A DNA stretch of 64,000 nt from Rhodoferax fermentans (GCF_002017865.1 NZ_MTJN01000002.1:4092001-4156000); one strand, 5' to 3'; counted from the first letter of the stretch, positions 42,119-51,583 are shown. The notes: a model not told the origin generated them from the letters alone. Numbers and translations: made by a program.

Positions 42119-43801
42119 GTGATCCTGCCTGAGGACGACCTGTCCACCAGCAGCGCGCTGGTGATCGACGCCAACCCCACTTCACGCTCGATGCTGGTGT
42201 CGCAGCTGCGAGATTTCGGCATGGGCCGTGTGGTGCAGGCCGCCCGCTTGCAAGACGCCCGACGCCAGCTCGAATTTCGCAACTTTGACGTGGTCTTGTG
42301 CGAATTGCATTTTGACAACGAGACCATGACCGGGCAGGATCTGCTCGACGATTTGCGGCGCAACCAGCTGCTGCCATTTGCCACCGTGTTCATCATGGTC
42401 ACCGGAGAAGCCACCTATGCCAAGGTGGCTGAAGCCGCCGAGTCGGCGCTGGACGGTTACCTGCTCAAACCCCACAAGGCCAACCAGTTGGCCGAGCGAC
42501 TGCACCAGGCGCGTTTTCGCAAAACATCGCTGCAGGACATCTTCAGCGCCATTGAGGCAGAGGACTTCGAAACCGCAGCCAGCTTGTGCCAACAGCGATT
42601 TGAGAGCAAAGGCTTGTTCTGGTTATACGCGGCACGTGTCGGCGCCGAGCTGATGCTGCGCCTGGGCAAAACCGCGCAGGCGCAAAAACTCTACCAGGCG
42701 GTGGTGGCGGCCAAGACCCTGCCCTGGGCCAGACTCGGCGTGGCGCGTGCGCTCATGGACGAAGGCCAGGTGACCCGCGCCACCAGCGTGCTGGACAAGC
42801 TGATCAGCGAAGAGCCCAACTACACCGACGCTTACGATGTGATGGGGCGCGCCCAGTTCGAGCAGGGTAAGTTTGACGCGGCGCTGAGCACCTACAAACT
42901 GGCCAGCGACCTGACACCGGCCTCCATCACCCGGCTGCAAAACCTGGGCTTGATGAGTTATTACTGTGGCGACCGCCAAGGCGCAGAGGCCATGCTGGAC
43001 CGCACCACCCGCATCGGTTTGTACTCCAAGATGTTTGACTGCCAGACCCTGGTGCTGCTGGCGCTGGTGCGTTTTGAGACGGGTAACCGCAAAGGCCTGC
43101 AGCGCTGCCGCGATGACTTTGCCCGCCTCATCAAACGCCGCCCTGGCAACGAACGCCAGGAGCGACTGAGCGGCATTGTGGAGGCACTCCATCTGATCGA
43201 TCAGGGCCAATTTGTGCAGGCGGTGACGTCGATCCGCAGCCAATGCCAGCGCATCAAGTCACCTGATTTCGATTTTGAATCGGCCGCCAACCTGCTGGCC
43301 TTGCTGGCCCAGTTGGCCAACAAAACCATCCAGCTCGACGAGGTGGAACAGGTGGTGGACACGGTGGGCAAACGTTTTGCTGGCACGCGCGCCCTGGCCG
43401 AATTGCTGGCAGGTTCGGCGGCGATTTACCCGCCTTATGCCGAGCTGGTGCGCACAGCCCACAGCAGCATCCTCAAACTGACCGAAGCCGCAATGACCAT
43501 GAGCATGCGTGGTGACCCGCAGGCGGCGGTGATTGAACTGATCCGCCATGGCCAGGAAACACTCAGTGGCAAACTGATTGAAACCGCATATCTGGTGATG
43601 CACCGGTATGCAGACAAGATCAAGAACGCCGCCGAGCTGGGCCCCATGGTGCAACAGTTGCGCACACACTACAACACCAAGATCACGCGCGCAGCATTGG
43701 GTGAACCCAAACGCCAGGCCGGAGGACTCACCTTGCGCGCCAGTGGCCATGCGGCAACCACAACTGCCACACCAAGCGCCGTGCCAGAGACCCTGCGCTG
43801 A
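42119..43801 (+). CDS. Receiver-like + TPR protein
   Basis: A 560-residue protein. Residues ~12-135 form a CheY-like receiver (SSALVIDANPTSRSMLVSQLRDFG); the phospho-acceptor position reads VVLCELHFDNE with Glu where Asp is normal, while the Lys in YLLKPHK is kept, so it may be a phosphorylation-independent pseudo-receiver. The rest is helical tetratricopeptide repeats (LGKTAQAQKLYQAVVAAK and following). The start is a GTG at 42119 with AGGA seven bases upstream. Such proteins are frequent in Comamonadaceae, with no known function; protein-protein scaffolding is likely. It is downstream of ureG but after a 116-bp gap. Confidence 0.75.
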   Translation: MILPEDDLSTSSALVIDANPTSRSMLVSQLRDFGMGRVVQAARLQDARRQLEFRNFDVVLCELHFDNETMTGQDLLDDLRRNQLLPFATVFIMVTGEATYAKVAEAAESALDGYLLKPHKANQLAERLHQARFRKTSLQDIFSAIEAEDFETAASLCQQRFESKGLFWLYAARVGAELMLRLGKTAQAQKLYQAVVAAKTLPWARLGVARALMDEGQVTRATSVLDKLISEEPNYTDAYDVMGRAQFEQGKFDAALSTYKLASDLTPASITRLQNLGLMSYYCGDRQGAEAMLDRTTRIGLYSKMFDCQTLVLLALVRFETGNRKGLQRCRDDFARLIKRRPGNERQERLSGIVEALHLIDQGQFVQAVTSIRSQCQRIKSPDFDFESAANLLALLAQLANKTIQLDEVEQVVDTVGKRFAGTRALAELLAGSAAIYPPYAELVRTAHSSILKLTEAAMTMSMRGDPQAAVIELIRHGQETLSGKLIETAYLVMHRYADKIKNAAELGPMVQQLRTHYNTKITRAALGEPKRQAGGLTLRASGHAATTTATPSAVPETLR

Positions 43802-43837
43802 CGCCATGTCCGGCGGTTCAATCCGCTTCCATATAAA

Positions 43838-43873
43838 TAGCTGTGTCAAAAGATCTGACAAGGGCTAGGAGCC
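43838..43873. repeat. Short palindromic repeat (AGCCCTT family), copy 10
   Basis: ATAGCTGTGTCAAAAGATC then TGACAAGGGCTAGGAGCC; the left arm is degraded. Between convergent receiver-TPR and CBS genes. Confidence 0.6.
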
Positions 43874-43900
43874 ATTTGGCCACATAAAAGTCGGCCAACG

Positions 43901-44584
43901 TCAACCCCACAGGTCCAGCGGTGGGTCGGTCACCACCGCACGCAGGATGTCCGAGCGCGAGATAAAACCCGCCACCAAGCCCTGATCGTCCACCACCGGC
44001 AGGCCCGGCAAACCGGTGTCGAGCAGCACCTGCGCCACCCGGCGAATGTCCGAGTCGGGCGCCACGCTGGGCACCGGTGTGACCATGATGTTGGTGACGT
44101 TCTGCAGCATCAGCGCACGCCAGGCCAGCGCGTGGCTATCGGGTGAGGGCAGGCGCTCGGGGTTGAGCAAGTCGGCCCGGGTCAGCAGCCCCACCAAATG
44201 GTTGTTGGCATCAATCACCGGGGCTTGGCCAACGCCTTGTTCGCTGAGCACCTGCCAGGCCTGCAACACCGTGGCGCTGTCCTTGAGACTGATGATGCGC
44301 GGGCTCATCAGGTCACTGACCCGGGTCAGGGGGTGGCGTACCGTGCTGCCGTCGCGCGTGTCGGTGTAGGCCGACAAGGCGCTGCGGTGGCCGTCATCGC
44401 CAGTGGCCTTGTTGGCCGCAGACTCCACAAAAGCGCCAAACGATTCGGCGAGTCGGTCGTCGCCCTGCTTTCCGGTAGGCAACAGTGCACGACTGCGCGT
44501 CAGGGCCCCCACACCACCGACTTGGCGCAACTGCTCCAAACTGCCGCGAAACAAACGCCCCTGCATGCCGTAGACCGAAAACAT
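43901..44584 (-). CDS. CBS-domain protein
   Basis: A 227-residue soluble protein. After ~85 residues of unstructured N-terminus, two CBS motifs follow: VSDLMSPRIISLKDSATVL with APVIDANNHLVGLLTRADLL, and VTNIMVTPVPSVAPDSDIR with LPVVDDQGLVAGFISRSDIL. Tandem CBS modules bind adenosyl compounds such as AMP or ATP and report the energy state. HPP-like proteins of Burkholderiales have similar C-termini, but no HPP membrane part is present. No partner is evident nearby. Confidence 0.8.
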   Translation of the reverse strand: MFSVYGMQGRLFRGSLEQLRQVGGVGALTRSRALLPTGKQGDDRLAESFGAFVESAANKATGDDGHRSALSAYTDTRDGSTVRHPLTRVSDLMSPRIISLKDSATVLQAWQVLSEQGVGQAPVIDANNHLVGLLTRADLLNPERLPSPDSHALAWRALMLQNVTNIMVTPVPSVAPDSDIRRVAQVLLDTGLPGLPVVDDQGLVAGFISRSDILRAVVTDPPLDLWG

Positions 44585-44707
44585 GGTGTGTGCATCTCCA
44601 AAACTGCTGCCCTGCGACAGACCCCGCCCAAGGCTGTGGCCCAGCGGCCATTGTGTCTGTTATCGACGCTGACACGCCCTGACTTGACCGATGCGGCAAC
44701 CAGCACC

Positions 44708-45946
44708 TCAGGTTTTGGGCAAAAACAGCGCCTGCAGGTCGTTCAAAAAGTCAAAACCACGTGGCGTGGGCCGGGCGTGGGCCAGGTCGCTGGTCATCAG
44801 ACCACGCGCCTGGGCCTCTTGTAGCGCCGCAGCAATGGCGTTGAGCGACAGGCCGGTGCGTTCGGCAAACAGCGGCAGCGCAAACCCGTCGGCCAGGCGC
44901 AGCGCGTTGAGCATGAACTCAAACGGCAACTCAGCACGTTTGACCTCGTTCTCCTGCGCGATGGCGCTGCCCGCCAGCGCTTGCGCCATGTAACGCGCCG
45001 GGTCACGCAGGCGCACCTGGCGCAACACGCGGTGGGCAAAACTGAGTTTGCTGTGGGCGCCAGCGCCAATGCCCAGATAGTCACCAAACTGCCAGTAGTT
45101 GAGGTTGTGCGCGCAGCGGTGGCCCGGCTTGGCGTAGGCCGAGACTTCGTAACGCTGCAGGCCAGCCGGACCCGTCAGCTCGGTGATCAAGTCCAGCATG
45201 TCGGCCGCCAGGTCGTCGTCCACAGCAGCGGGCGGGTGTTTGGCAAAGAAAGTGTTGGGCTCGATGGTCAGGTGGTAGATCGACAGGTGCGGCGGCGCAA
45301 ACGACAGCGCGGTGGCCACATCGCTGCGCAACTCATCGAGCGTCTGGCCCGGCAGCGCATACATCAGGTCCAGGTTGAAAGTGTCAAAGTTGAGAGCAGC
45401 CTCCTCAAGCGCAGCAAGGGCCTGAGACCGATTGTGCACACGACCCAGGGTTTGCAGATAAGCGTCGTTGAAACTCTGCACCCCGACCGAAAGGCGGGTC
45501 ACACCGGCAGCACGAAAGGCTTTGAAGCGGTCTTTCTCGAAGGTGCCGGGATTGGCCTCCAGCGTGATCTCGGCGTCCGCCGCGAGTTTCAGACGGGCGC
45601 GGATACCAGCGATCAGCTGGTCAATCGCTGTTGGTGAAAACAGGCTGGGCGTGCCGCCACCGATGAACACGGTTTGCACACTGCGGCCCCAGATCAGCGG
45701 CAGCGCCGACTCCAGATCGGCCATCAGCGCGTTGAGGTAATCCTGCTCGGGCAGGTCGGCCGCGCGCTGCTCGTGGGAGTTGAAGTCGCAGTACGGGCAT
45801 TTTTTGAGGCACCAGGGCAGGTGCACATAGAGTGACAGCGGCGGCAAGCTGCCCAGTTGCAGCGTGCCGGGACGCATGTAGTGCTGGATGTCGTGCGGCT
45901 GCACCGGCTGCTCGGGGCTGCCTGGCTCGGAGTGGATGGGAATCAT
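44708..45946 (-). CDS. hemW: Radical SAM heme chaperone HemW
   Basis: A 412-residue protein similar to oxygen-independent coproporphyrinogen III oxidases but of the HemW group: the cluster motif is CLKKCPYCDFNSH, then FIGGGTPSLF, LEANPGTFEKDRF and GVQSFND, with a C-terminal HemN_C-like domain. HemW carries heme to proteins and lacks the extra HemN cysteine (here CDF, not CxxCxC). The longer N-terminus (~35 residues before LSLYVHLPWC) is usual in betaproteobacteria. It neighbours rdgB, a common arrangement, separated here by 419 bp holding a MITE-like element. Confidence 0.9.
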   Translation of the reverse strand: MIPIHSEPGSPEQPVQPHDIQHYMRPGTLQLGSLPPLSLYVHLPWCLKKCPYCDFNSHEQRAADLPEQDYLNALMADLESALPLIWGRSVQTVFIGGGTPSLFSPTAIDQLIAGIRARLKLAADAEITLEANPGTFEKDRFKAFRAAGVTRLSVGVQSFNDAYLQTLGRVHNRSQALAALEEAALNFDTFNLDLMYALPGQTLDELRSDVATALSFAPPHLSIYHLTIEPNTFFAKHPPAAVDDDLAADMLDLITELTGPAGLQRYEVSAYAKPGHRCAHNLNYWQFGDYLGIGAGAHSKLSFAHRVLRQVRLRDPARYMAQALAGSAIAQENEVKRAELPFEFMLNALRLADGFALPLFAERTGLSLNAIAAALQEAQARGLMTSDLAHARPTPRGFDFLNDLQALFLPKT

Positions 45947-46365
45947 CTGTTCAGTGGATATGTTTCAGGGCACGGTCAGGATGCGCTTGTGGTGCTTGGG
46001 GTTGTGGTGCGCCCCGCGCGGCAGCCGCAGGGGGCGCCCGCCTCATACTGGGGTACCAGAAATCGGCGGTCGCCCCCTGCGGCTGCCACGCGATTCTGTC
46101 GGAACGCCAGCATTGGAGGTCCAAAAGCAGAATGCAGGATGGGTGATGACTTCAAAGCCTTGTTCGCTGAGTAGCCAAGCGCTTGACTTGGTGAGCGTCC
46201 AGCGAGGCGGGGACTTTGGGCGGCTGACGATTTCTGGTACCCCAGTATGAGGAAGCCGCCCAAAGGCTCCGACTCGCGGGTTGCACCAACGAAGTAGGCC
46301 AACAGGGGCAGTCTGGTGCCTCGTGCCCCTGGACTACCAAACAAAGCTCGCCGCGTCCGCACCAC
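45947..46365. repeat. Intergenic region with MITE-like nested inverted repeats
   Basis: A gene-free 419-bp gap between hemW and rdgB. CCTCATACTGGGGTACCAG plus six more bases (46041-46065) has a perfect 25-bp inverse copy at 46228-46252; the ends enclose about 160 bp. A second perfect 17-bp pair, GGCAGCCGCAGGGGGCG (46020-46036) and its complement (46071-46087), overlaps the left copy. Short frames across the region look random. The structure could be a non-autonomous mobile element or a large hairpin; no transposase is present. Confidence 0.65.
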
Positions 46366-46965
46366 TCACAACCAGCGCTCGCGCATCAGCGCCACCATGG
46401 CGGCAGCCGCCCTGCCCCGGTGGCTGTGGGCGTTTTTCACCTCGGTGGGCAGCTGGGCAAAGGTCTGACCAAACTCGGGGATGAACATCACCGGATCAAA
46501 ACCAAAACCGTTGCTGCCCAGGCGCTCACGCGCAATCTCACCCACCACACGCCCCACTGCCACCAGCGGCTCGGGGTCCTCGGGGCTGCGCACCGCCACC
46601 AGGGTGCTGACCATCGCGGCGCGGCGATTCTCTATGCCCGCCATCTGCTCCAGCAGCGCGCGCACATTGTTGTCGTCACTCTTGGGGTAACCAAACTGGG
46701 TGGCGTAATAGGCGGTTTGCACCCCGGGCAGGCCACCAAAAGCGTCCACACACAAACCGGCGTCATCAGCCACGGCGGGCAGGCCGCTGTGCGCAGCTGC
46801 GTGGCGCGCCTTGGTCAGCGCGTTCTCAATAAAGGTGTGGTAGGGCTCAGGCGCCTCCGGGATGCCCAGGCTGCCCTGGGTGATGAGCTCGAACCCAAGC
46901 GGCGCAAACATGGCCTGCAATTCAGCCAGCTTGCCGGGGTTGTTGGATGCCAAAACAATTTTCAT
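46366..46965 (-). CDS. rdgB: RdgB/HAM1 non-canonical purine NTP pyrophosphatase
   Basis: A 199-residue enzyme that removes ITP, dITP and XTP from the nucleotide pool. The start KIVLASNNPGKLAELQAMF, the substrate segment TFIENALTKARHAA, ADDAGLCVDAFGG and the C-terminal GNGFGFDPVMF-like block (GSNGFGFDPV) are diagnostic. It lies upstream of hemW and downstream of rph on the same strand, the usual rph-rdgB-hemW order. A palindromic repeat occupies the gap to rph. Confidence 0.94.
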   Translation of the reverse strand: MKIVLASNNPGKLAELQAMFAPLGFELITQGSLGIPEAPEPYHTFIENALTKARHAAAHSGLPAVADDAGLCVDAFGGLPGVQTAYYATQFGYPKSDDNNVRALLEQMAGIENRRAAMVSTLVAVRSPEDPEPLVAVGRVVGEIARERLGSNGFGFDPVMFIPEFGQTFAQLPTEVKNAHSHRGRAAAAMVALMRERWL

Positions 46966-46976
46966 ATAACAAATTG

Positions 46977-47013
46977 GCCTCTAGCCCGCGTTTATCAAGG
47001 GCTGATAGCTATC
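46977..47013. repeat. Short palindromic repeat (AGCCCTT family), copy 11
   Basis: GGCCTCTAGCCCGCGTTT, then ATCAAGGGCTGATAGCTAT. It fills the 51-bp gap between rph and rdgB. Confidence 0.7.
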
Positions 47014-47016
47014 AAA

Positions 47017-47739
47017 TTAATAAGCAGCCTTTTGCAGTTGGATCAACTCACGGATGCCTTTGTCGGCCAGGGCCAGCAGCTGGTCCATCTCGGCGCGGGT
47101 GAAGGCGACACCTTCGGCAGTGCCCTGCACTTCCACATAGTGGCCAGCGCCGGTCATCACCACGTTCATGTCGGTATCGCAGGCCGAGTCTTCCACATAC
47201 TCCAGGTCCAGCAAGGGTGTGCCCTGCACAATGCCGACCGAGATGGCGGCCACCGGGTTGAGGATCGGTGACTGTGTGATCTTGCCCTGTGCCATGAGCC
47301 AGTTCACTGCGTCCTGCGCTGCCACAAAAGCACCAGTGATGGCAGCGGTGCGGGTGCCACCGTCGGCCTGGATCACGTCGCAGTCGAGGTGGATGGTGCG
47401 CTCGCCCAGCAGCTTGAGGTCAAACACACTGCGCAACGCGCGGCCAATCAGGCGCTGGATCTCTTGCGTGCGGCCGGACTGTTTGCCCCGTGCCGCCTCG
47501 CGGTCGCTGCGGGTGTGGGTGGCGCGCGGCAACATGCCGTATTCGGCGGTGACCCAGCCCTCGCCGCTGCCTTTTTTGTGGCCGGGCACTTTTTCCTCGA
47601 CCGAGGCGGTGCACAACACCTGGGTGTTGCCAAACGCAATCAGCACCGAGCCCTCGGCGTGCATGGTGTAGTGGCGGGTGATGCTCACCGTGCGCAGGGC
47701 GTCAAAGGCGCGTGCGCCTGAGCGTGAAAAATCAGTCAT
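47017..47739 (-). CDS. rph: Ribonuclease PH
   Basis: A 240-residue phosphorolytic exoribonuclease that trims tRNA 3' ends. Diagnostic segments are [37 protein letters not shown] (phosphate and RNA binding arginines), the [19 protein letters not shown] active-site block and [19 protein letters not shown] acidic residues. It is followed by rdgB and preceded, 25 bp upstream, by a PP2C phosphatase gene, all read leftward. Confidence 0.94.
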   Translation of the reverse strand: MTDFSRSGARAFDALRTVSITRHYTMHAEGSVLIAFGNTQVLCTASVEEKVPGHKKGSGEGWVTAEYGMLPRATHTRSDREAARGKQSGRTQEIQRLIGRALRSVFDLKLLGERTIHLDCDVIQADGGTRTAAITGAFVAAQDAVNWLMAQGKITQSPILNPVAAISVGIVQGTPLLDLEYVEDSACDTDMNVVMTGAGHYVEVQGTAEGVAFTRAEMDQLLALADKGIRELIQLQKAAY

Positions 47740-47764
47740 GGCAGAACCTTCTCAATAACAAAAA

Positions 47765-48679
47765 TCAGACTTTTTTCTGGGCCGAGCGGCGGATGGCTTC
47801 GTTGATCTCGGCAATCGAGCGCTCGATCGCCTCGTCATCCAGATCGTCTTCGACCGGATCCAGCCAACCGGCCTGCACGGTCGAAGCAAACACACCATCC
47901 AGGATCGAGTCGGTGGTGATTGAGCCCCGGGTGGAGGCCAGCTCGTCAGGGGTTTCCCAGGCCAGCGCCAGACAGGTCACATTGTCGGAGCTGGGACCGG
48001 CCAGGCGCAAGGCCAGCTCCACCAGGTCGGGCACCGCCACATCCACCGGTTTGTGCAGCAGCTCAGACACCAGGGTGGGTTCGGGCACCGCCGACCACAG
48101 GCCATCCGAGCACAACATGATGCGGTCACCCAGTTGCAGACCCAGCGGCCCCTCCACCGCAAACAGCGGTTTGGTGGGTGAACCCAGACAGGTGAACAAC
48201 ACATGGCGGTTTTTGCCTGCCTCAGGCCGCGCGGTGGCGGGTTTGATCAGGTCCTGCTCCAGCAGCGAGTGGTCGCGCGTGCGTGTCAAGAGCTCACCCC
48301 GACGCAGCAGGTAGAGCCTGGAGTCGCCGCAGTGGGTCCACGTCAAGGCACCGTTCTGGATCACCGCCACCACAATCGTGCTGCGTGGTGCATCCAACAT
48401 GGCGCGACCCGTTGCGTAACGCAGGATATGCCGGTGCGCCGAGCGCACCGCGTTGTCCAGAAAGCGGGGCACGTCCGCGAGTTCGGGTTTGGCTTCTTTC
48501 TGGAACAGGGCGGCAATGGCCTGAATCGCCAGCTGCGCCGCCACCTCCCCCTCAGGATGCCCACCCATACCGTCGGCCAGCATAAAAATGGCAGCGCTGC
48601 TGGTGTAGCAGTACCCCATGCGGTCTTCGTTCTTGTCACGCCCACCTTTGCGGCTGACCTGGAAGACAGAGAACTTCAT
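47765..48679 (-). CDS. PP2C family Ser/Thr phosphatase
   Basis: A 304-residue PP2C-type phosphatase. Metal-binding aspartates appear in KGGRDKNEDRMGYC, ADGMGGHPEGE, LCSDGLWSA and SSDN. It overlaps by 4 bp the gene of a Ser/Thr kinase upstream, a classic opposing kinase/phosphatase pair. The targets are unknown. The C-terminal ~50 residues are acidic and probably outside the catalytic domain. The rph gene follows after 25 bp. Confidence 0.9.
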   Translation of the reverse strand: MKFSVFQVSRKGGRDKNEDRMGYCYTSSAAIFMLADGMGGHPEGEVAAQLAIQAIAALFQKEAKPELADVPRFLDNAVRSAHRHILRYATGRAMLDAPRSTIVVAVIQNGALTWTHCGDSRLYLLRRGELLTRTRDHSLLEQDLIKPATARPEAGKNRHVLFTCLGSPTKPLFAVEGPLGLQLGDRIMLCSDGLWSAVPEPTLVSELLHKPVDVAVPDLVELALRLAGPSSDNVTCLALAWETPDELASTRGSITTDSILDGVFASTVQAGWLDPVEDDLDDEAIERSIAEINEAIRRSAQKKV

Positions 48680-49686
48680 CTGGATTTTTTGCTCGGCTCG
48701 GTGGCCTTGAGCACGGTCTTTTTGGTGCCGGTGACCATGTTGTCAAACTGCAGGCGCACCTTCTCACCCACACTCAGGCGGGTGTAGCGCCGCTCACCCG
48801 GGCTGTTGAGCTCTTTCTGCAGCGCAAACACCGACTGCGGCCTGGCCAGCGGGTCCAGCGCCATACACCATTGCACCACCTCGATCAGGTTGTCGGAATA
48901 CACCCCCTGCAGGCGTTTCCAGGCGGCAGCCATCGGGTCGTTGTTGACACGCTGCGGCGCCTCGTTGGGCGGGTAACCTTGCATACAGGCGAACATGCAA
49001 GCGCCAATGGCGTAGATGTCGGTCCACGGGCCCATGGTGCTGTCGCGTCGGTACATCTCGGGCGCGGCAAAACCGGGGGTGTACATCGGGCGGATGAAGT
49101 TGCCCTCTTTGCTCAAGACCTCACGCGCCGCGCCAAAGTCGATCAACACCGCCTTGTTGTCGTCGGTGATGAAGATGTTGGCCGGTTTGATGTCCAGATG
49201 CAGCATCTTGTGCTGGTGCACGATGCGCAGGCCGCGCAGGATCTCCTCGAACAGCGAGCGGATGGTCGACTCACGGAACACCTTGGGCTGCTTGAGGTCA
49301 CGCGCGATCAGGATGAAGTCCTGCAGGCTGGCGCCTTCCAGGTAGTTCATCACCATGTAAACGGTGTCGTTTTCCCGGAAGAAATTCATCACACTCACCA
49401 CCGAGGGGTGAGATATCTGGGCCAGCGAGCGGCCTTCCTCGAAGAAACTCTTGAGCCCCAGGCGGTACAGCGACAATTTTTCAGGCGCCACCTGCGGCGC
49501 CAGGTCACCCGGGTCACGTGTGGTCAGCGAGGCTGGTAAGTACTCCTTGATGGCGACCTGCTGGCCGTCGTTGTCGGTGGCCAGGTAGACCACCCCAAAA
49601 CCACCCGCCGCCACCTTGCGAACGACCTGATAACCACCAATGAAGGTTCCGGGAGGCAGTGGGGAGGGTTTGACCTTGGACATCAT
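48676..49686 (-). CDS. Hanks-type Ser/Thr protein kinase
   Basis: A 336-residue soluble kinase. The glycine loop is GGFGVVYLA, the ATP-anchoring lysine is in VAIKEYLP, the catalytic loop reads HLDIKPANIF (HxDxKxxN), and the metal motif is IDFGAA. The C-terminal ~50 residues are basic and not part of the kinase fold; no transmembrane or sensor domain is present. Two adjacent ATG codons (49686, 49683) could start it; neither has a strong ribosome site. It is divergent from yicC (74 bp) and forms a pair with the PP2C phosphatase. Confidence 0.92.
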   Translation of the reverse strand: MMSKVKPSPLPPGTFIGGYQVVRKVAAGGFGVVYLATDNDGQQVAIKEYLPASLTTRDPGDLAPQVAPEKLSLYRLGLKSFFEEGRSLAQISHPSVVSVMNFFRENDTVYMVMNYLEGASLQDFILIARDLKQPKVFRESTIRSLFEEILRGLRIVHQHKMLHLDIKPANIFITDDNKAVLIDFGAAREVLSKEGNFIRPMYTPGFAAPEMYRRDSTMGPWTDIYAIGACMFACMQGYPPNEAPQRVNNDPMAAAWKRLQGVYSDNLIEVVQWCMALDPLARPQSVFALQKELNSPGERRYTRLSVGEKVRLQFDNMVTGTKKTVLKATEPSKKSR

Positions 49687-49760
49687 TTTTTAATCAGGAA
49701 ACCGCAAGCGGGGCAAGAACCGGGTTATTCTCAAAAGTACATTTTTTGAAGAGAACCGCA

Positions 49761-50678
49761 ATGTCAGTTTACAGCATGACCGGTTACGCCAGCGCCCAGC
49801 ATAACCCGGCCAAAGAGGGCGCTGAGGGCGATAACAAACACAGCGCCAACAGCCGATTGGGCATCGAAATCCGGGCGGTCAACAGCCGCTTTCTGGACCT
49901 GTCTTTCCGCCTGCCCGAGGAGCTGCGCGCCTGCGAACCCGCCCTGCGCGAGAAGCTCAACGCCAAACTCAAACGCGGCAAGGTGGAGCTGCGGGCGTCC
50001 ATCGAGAGCACCAGCAGCAGTGTGGTCACCGAGCCGTCGACCCGTCTGTTGCAACGCCTCAACGCCATTCAAGACCATGTCAAAGCCTGGCTGCCGTCGG
50101 CGCAGCCACTCAGCGTGGCCGAAGTCATCCGCCTGGCGGGGGACGAATCCCAGCCCGGCAAGGACTGGCAGGCCGAAACACTGCAACTGGCCGACGAGGT
50201 GCTCGACGCACTCATGGCCGCGCGCAAACGTGAAGGCACCCGACTGGCCGCCATGTTGTTTGACCGCATCAAGCAGTTGCGGGCGCTGGCGGCCCAGGCC
50301 GAGCCGCTGATCCCGCTGCTGGTGACACAACAACGCCAACGTTTTCTGGACCGCTGGGCGCAGGCGATGGAGCTCACCGACGGCCAGGCCAAGTCCGAGA
50401 TGGCCCAAGACCGGGCGCTGACCGAAGCCACCGCGTTTGCCATCCGCATTGATGTGGCCGAAGAGCTGACTCGGCTGGCCTCTCACCTGGACGAGCTGGA
50501 GCGCCTGGTCAAAAAAGGTGGCGACATCGGCAAACGGCTGGACTTCCTGATTCAGGAGCTGCATCGCGAGGCCAATACCCTGGGCTCCAAGTCTGCCGCG
50601 CTGGAACTGACCCACATTTCGGTGGACATGAAAGTGCTGATCGAGCAAATGCGCGAGCAGGTGCAAAACATAGAATAA
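49761..50678 (+). CDS. yicC: YicC family endoribonuclease
   Basis: A 305-residue YicC homologue. The start MSVYSMTGYASAQ is typical, as are IEIRAVNSRFLDLSFRLPEELR near residue 40 and the C-terminal GKRLDFLIQELHREANTLGSK. E. coli YicC is an endoribonuclease that promotes decay of some small RNAs. The ATG at 49761 is chosen over the TTG at 49746. The gene is followed after 6 bp by gmk, then rpoZ and spoT, the conserved order in betaproteobacteria. Residues 15-30 (an acidic stretch) are an insertion compared with E. coli. Confidence 0.92.
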   Translation: MSVYSMTGYASAQHNPAKEGAEGDNKHSANSRLGIEIRAVNSRFLDLSFRLPEELRACEPALREKLNAKLKRGKVELRASIESTSSSVVTEPSTRLLQRLNAIQDHVKAWLPSAQPLSVAEVIRLAGDESQPGKDWQAETLQLADEVLDALMAARKREGTRLAAMLFDRIKQLRALAAQAEPLIPLLVTQQRQRFLDRWAQAMELTDGQAKSEMAQDRALTEATAFAIRIDVAEELTRLASHLDELERLVKKGGDIGKRLDFLIQELHREANTLGSKSAALELTHISVDMKVLIEQMREQVQNIE

Positions 50679-50684
50679 GCGCCT

Positions 50685-51305
50685 ATGGATTACCCCGGAA
50701 ACCTCTTTGTTGTCGCCGCCCCCAGCGGAGCTGGCAAATCCAGCTTGGTCAAGGCCTTGCTGGAACTCGATTCCCTTGTACAACCTTCGGTGTCACACAC
50801 CACCCGCGCACCCCGCGGGCAGGAAAAACATGGGCGCGAGTATTTTTTTGTGCCTGACACCGAGTTTGATGCCATGGTGCAGACAGACGCCTTCGTCGAA
50901 TGGGCGCATGTGCACAACCACCGCTACGGCACCTCGAAAAAGGCGATCGAAGAACGCATGAGCCAGGGCGCTGATGTGATTCTGGAGATTGACTTTCAAG
51001 GTGCGTTGCAGATCAAACAAGTGTTTGCCAATGCCGTGACCATCTTCATCCTGCCGCCCAGCTGGGATGAGTTGCGCTCGCGGCTGGAGCGACGTGGTGA
51101 AGACACGGCAGCAGTGATTGAAGTCCGGCTGCAGAACGCGGCTTTAGAGATGGCACAGGTCAACCAGTTTGACTTCGTTATAATCAATGAGTTGTTCGAC
51201 CGGGCTGTGTTTGATCTCAAATCCATCGTCCACGCCCAACGACTCAAGTACCTGGCACAGCGCCGTGCCAGGGCTGAAACATTCAAAGCACTGCATATTT
51301 CTTAG
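50685..51305 (+). CDS. gmk: Guanylate kinase
   Basis: A 206-residue enzyme that phosphorylates GMP to GDP. The P-loop [15 protein letters not shown] is at residues ~10-24, the GMP-binding block [22 protein letters not shown] follows in pieces (VSHTTRAPR), and the lid includes [10 protein letters not shown]. It lies in the yicC-gmk-rpoZ-spoT cluster, 6 bp after yicC and 26 bp before rpoZ. Linkage to spoT is functionally apt because (p)ppGpp is made from guanine nucleotides. Confidence 0.95.
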   Translation: MDYPGNLFVVAAPSGAGKSSLVKALLELDSLVQPSVSHTTRAPRGQEKHGREYFFVPDTEFDAMVQTDAFVEWAHVHNHRYGTSKKAIEERMSQGADVILEIDFQGALQIKQVFANAVTIFILPPSWDELRSRLERRGEDTAAVIEVRLQNAALEMAQVNQFDFVIINELFDRAVFDLKSIVHAQRLKYLAQRRARAETFKALHIS

Positions 51306-51331
51306 TGCGCCCACCTGGTTCTGGAGAAGTC

Positions 51332-51535
51332 ATGGCCCGTATCACTGTTGAAGACTGCCTGGTGCAGATTCCCAATCGCTTTCAGCTGGTATTGGCTGCG
51401 TCCTACCGTGCCCGCATGCTGAGCCAAGGCCACAGCCCCAAGGTTGAGAGCAAGAACAAACCGGGCGTGACCGCCCTGCGCGAAATTGCAGCAGGCAAGA
51501 TTGGCATCGAGATGTTGAAAAAAGTGCCGCTCTGA
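51332..51535 (+). CDS. rpoZ: RNA polymerase omega subunit
   Basis: A 67-residue omega subunit. It begins [20 protein letters not shown] and includes [17 protein letters not shown], both diagnostic. The ATG at 51332 has GGAGAAG just upstream; the longer frame from 51305 is spurious. Omega helps fold beta' and is part of one ppGpp binding site, which fits its place before spoT. A strong terminator hairpin follows at 51556-51583. Confidence 0.95.
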   Translation: MARITVEDCLVQIPNRFQLVLAASYRARMLSQGHSPKVESKNKPGVTALREIAAGKIGIEMLKKVPL

Positions 51536-51555
51536 GTTCACAGGCACGCTGACAT

Positions 51556-51583
51556 AAAAAGCACCGCTCTGCGGTGCTTTTTT
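51556..51583 (+). terminator. Intrinsic terminator after rpoZ
   Basis: AAAAAGCACCGC, TCT, GCGGTGCTTTTTT: a perfect 7-bp GC-rich stem (12 bp with the A/T flanks) and a T-run. It lies between rpoZ and spoT, so some spoT expression must come from readthrough or a promoter in the 44 bp that follow. Confidence 0.88.
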
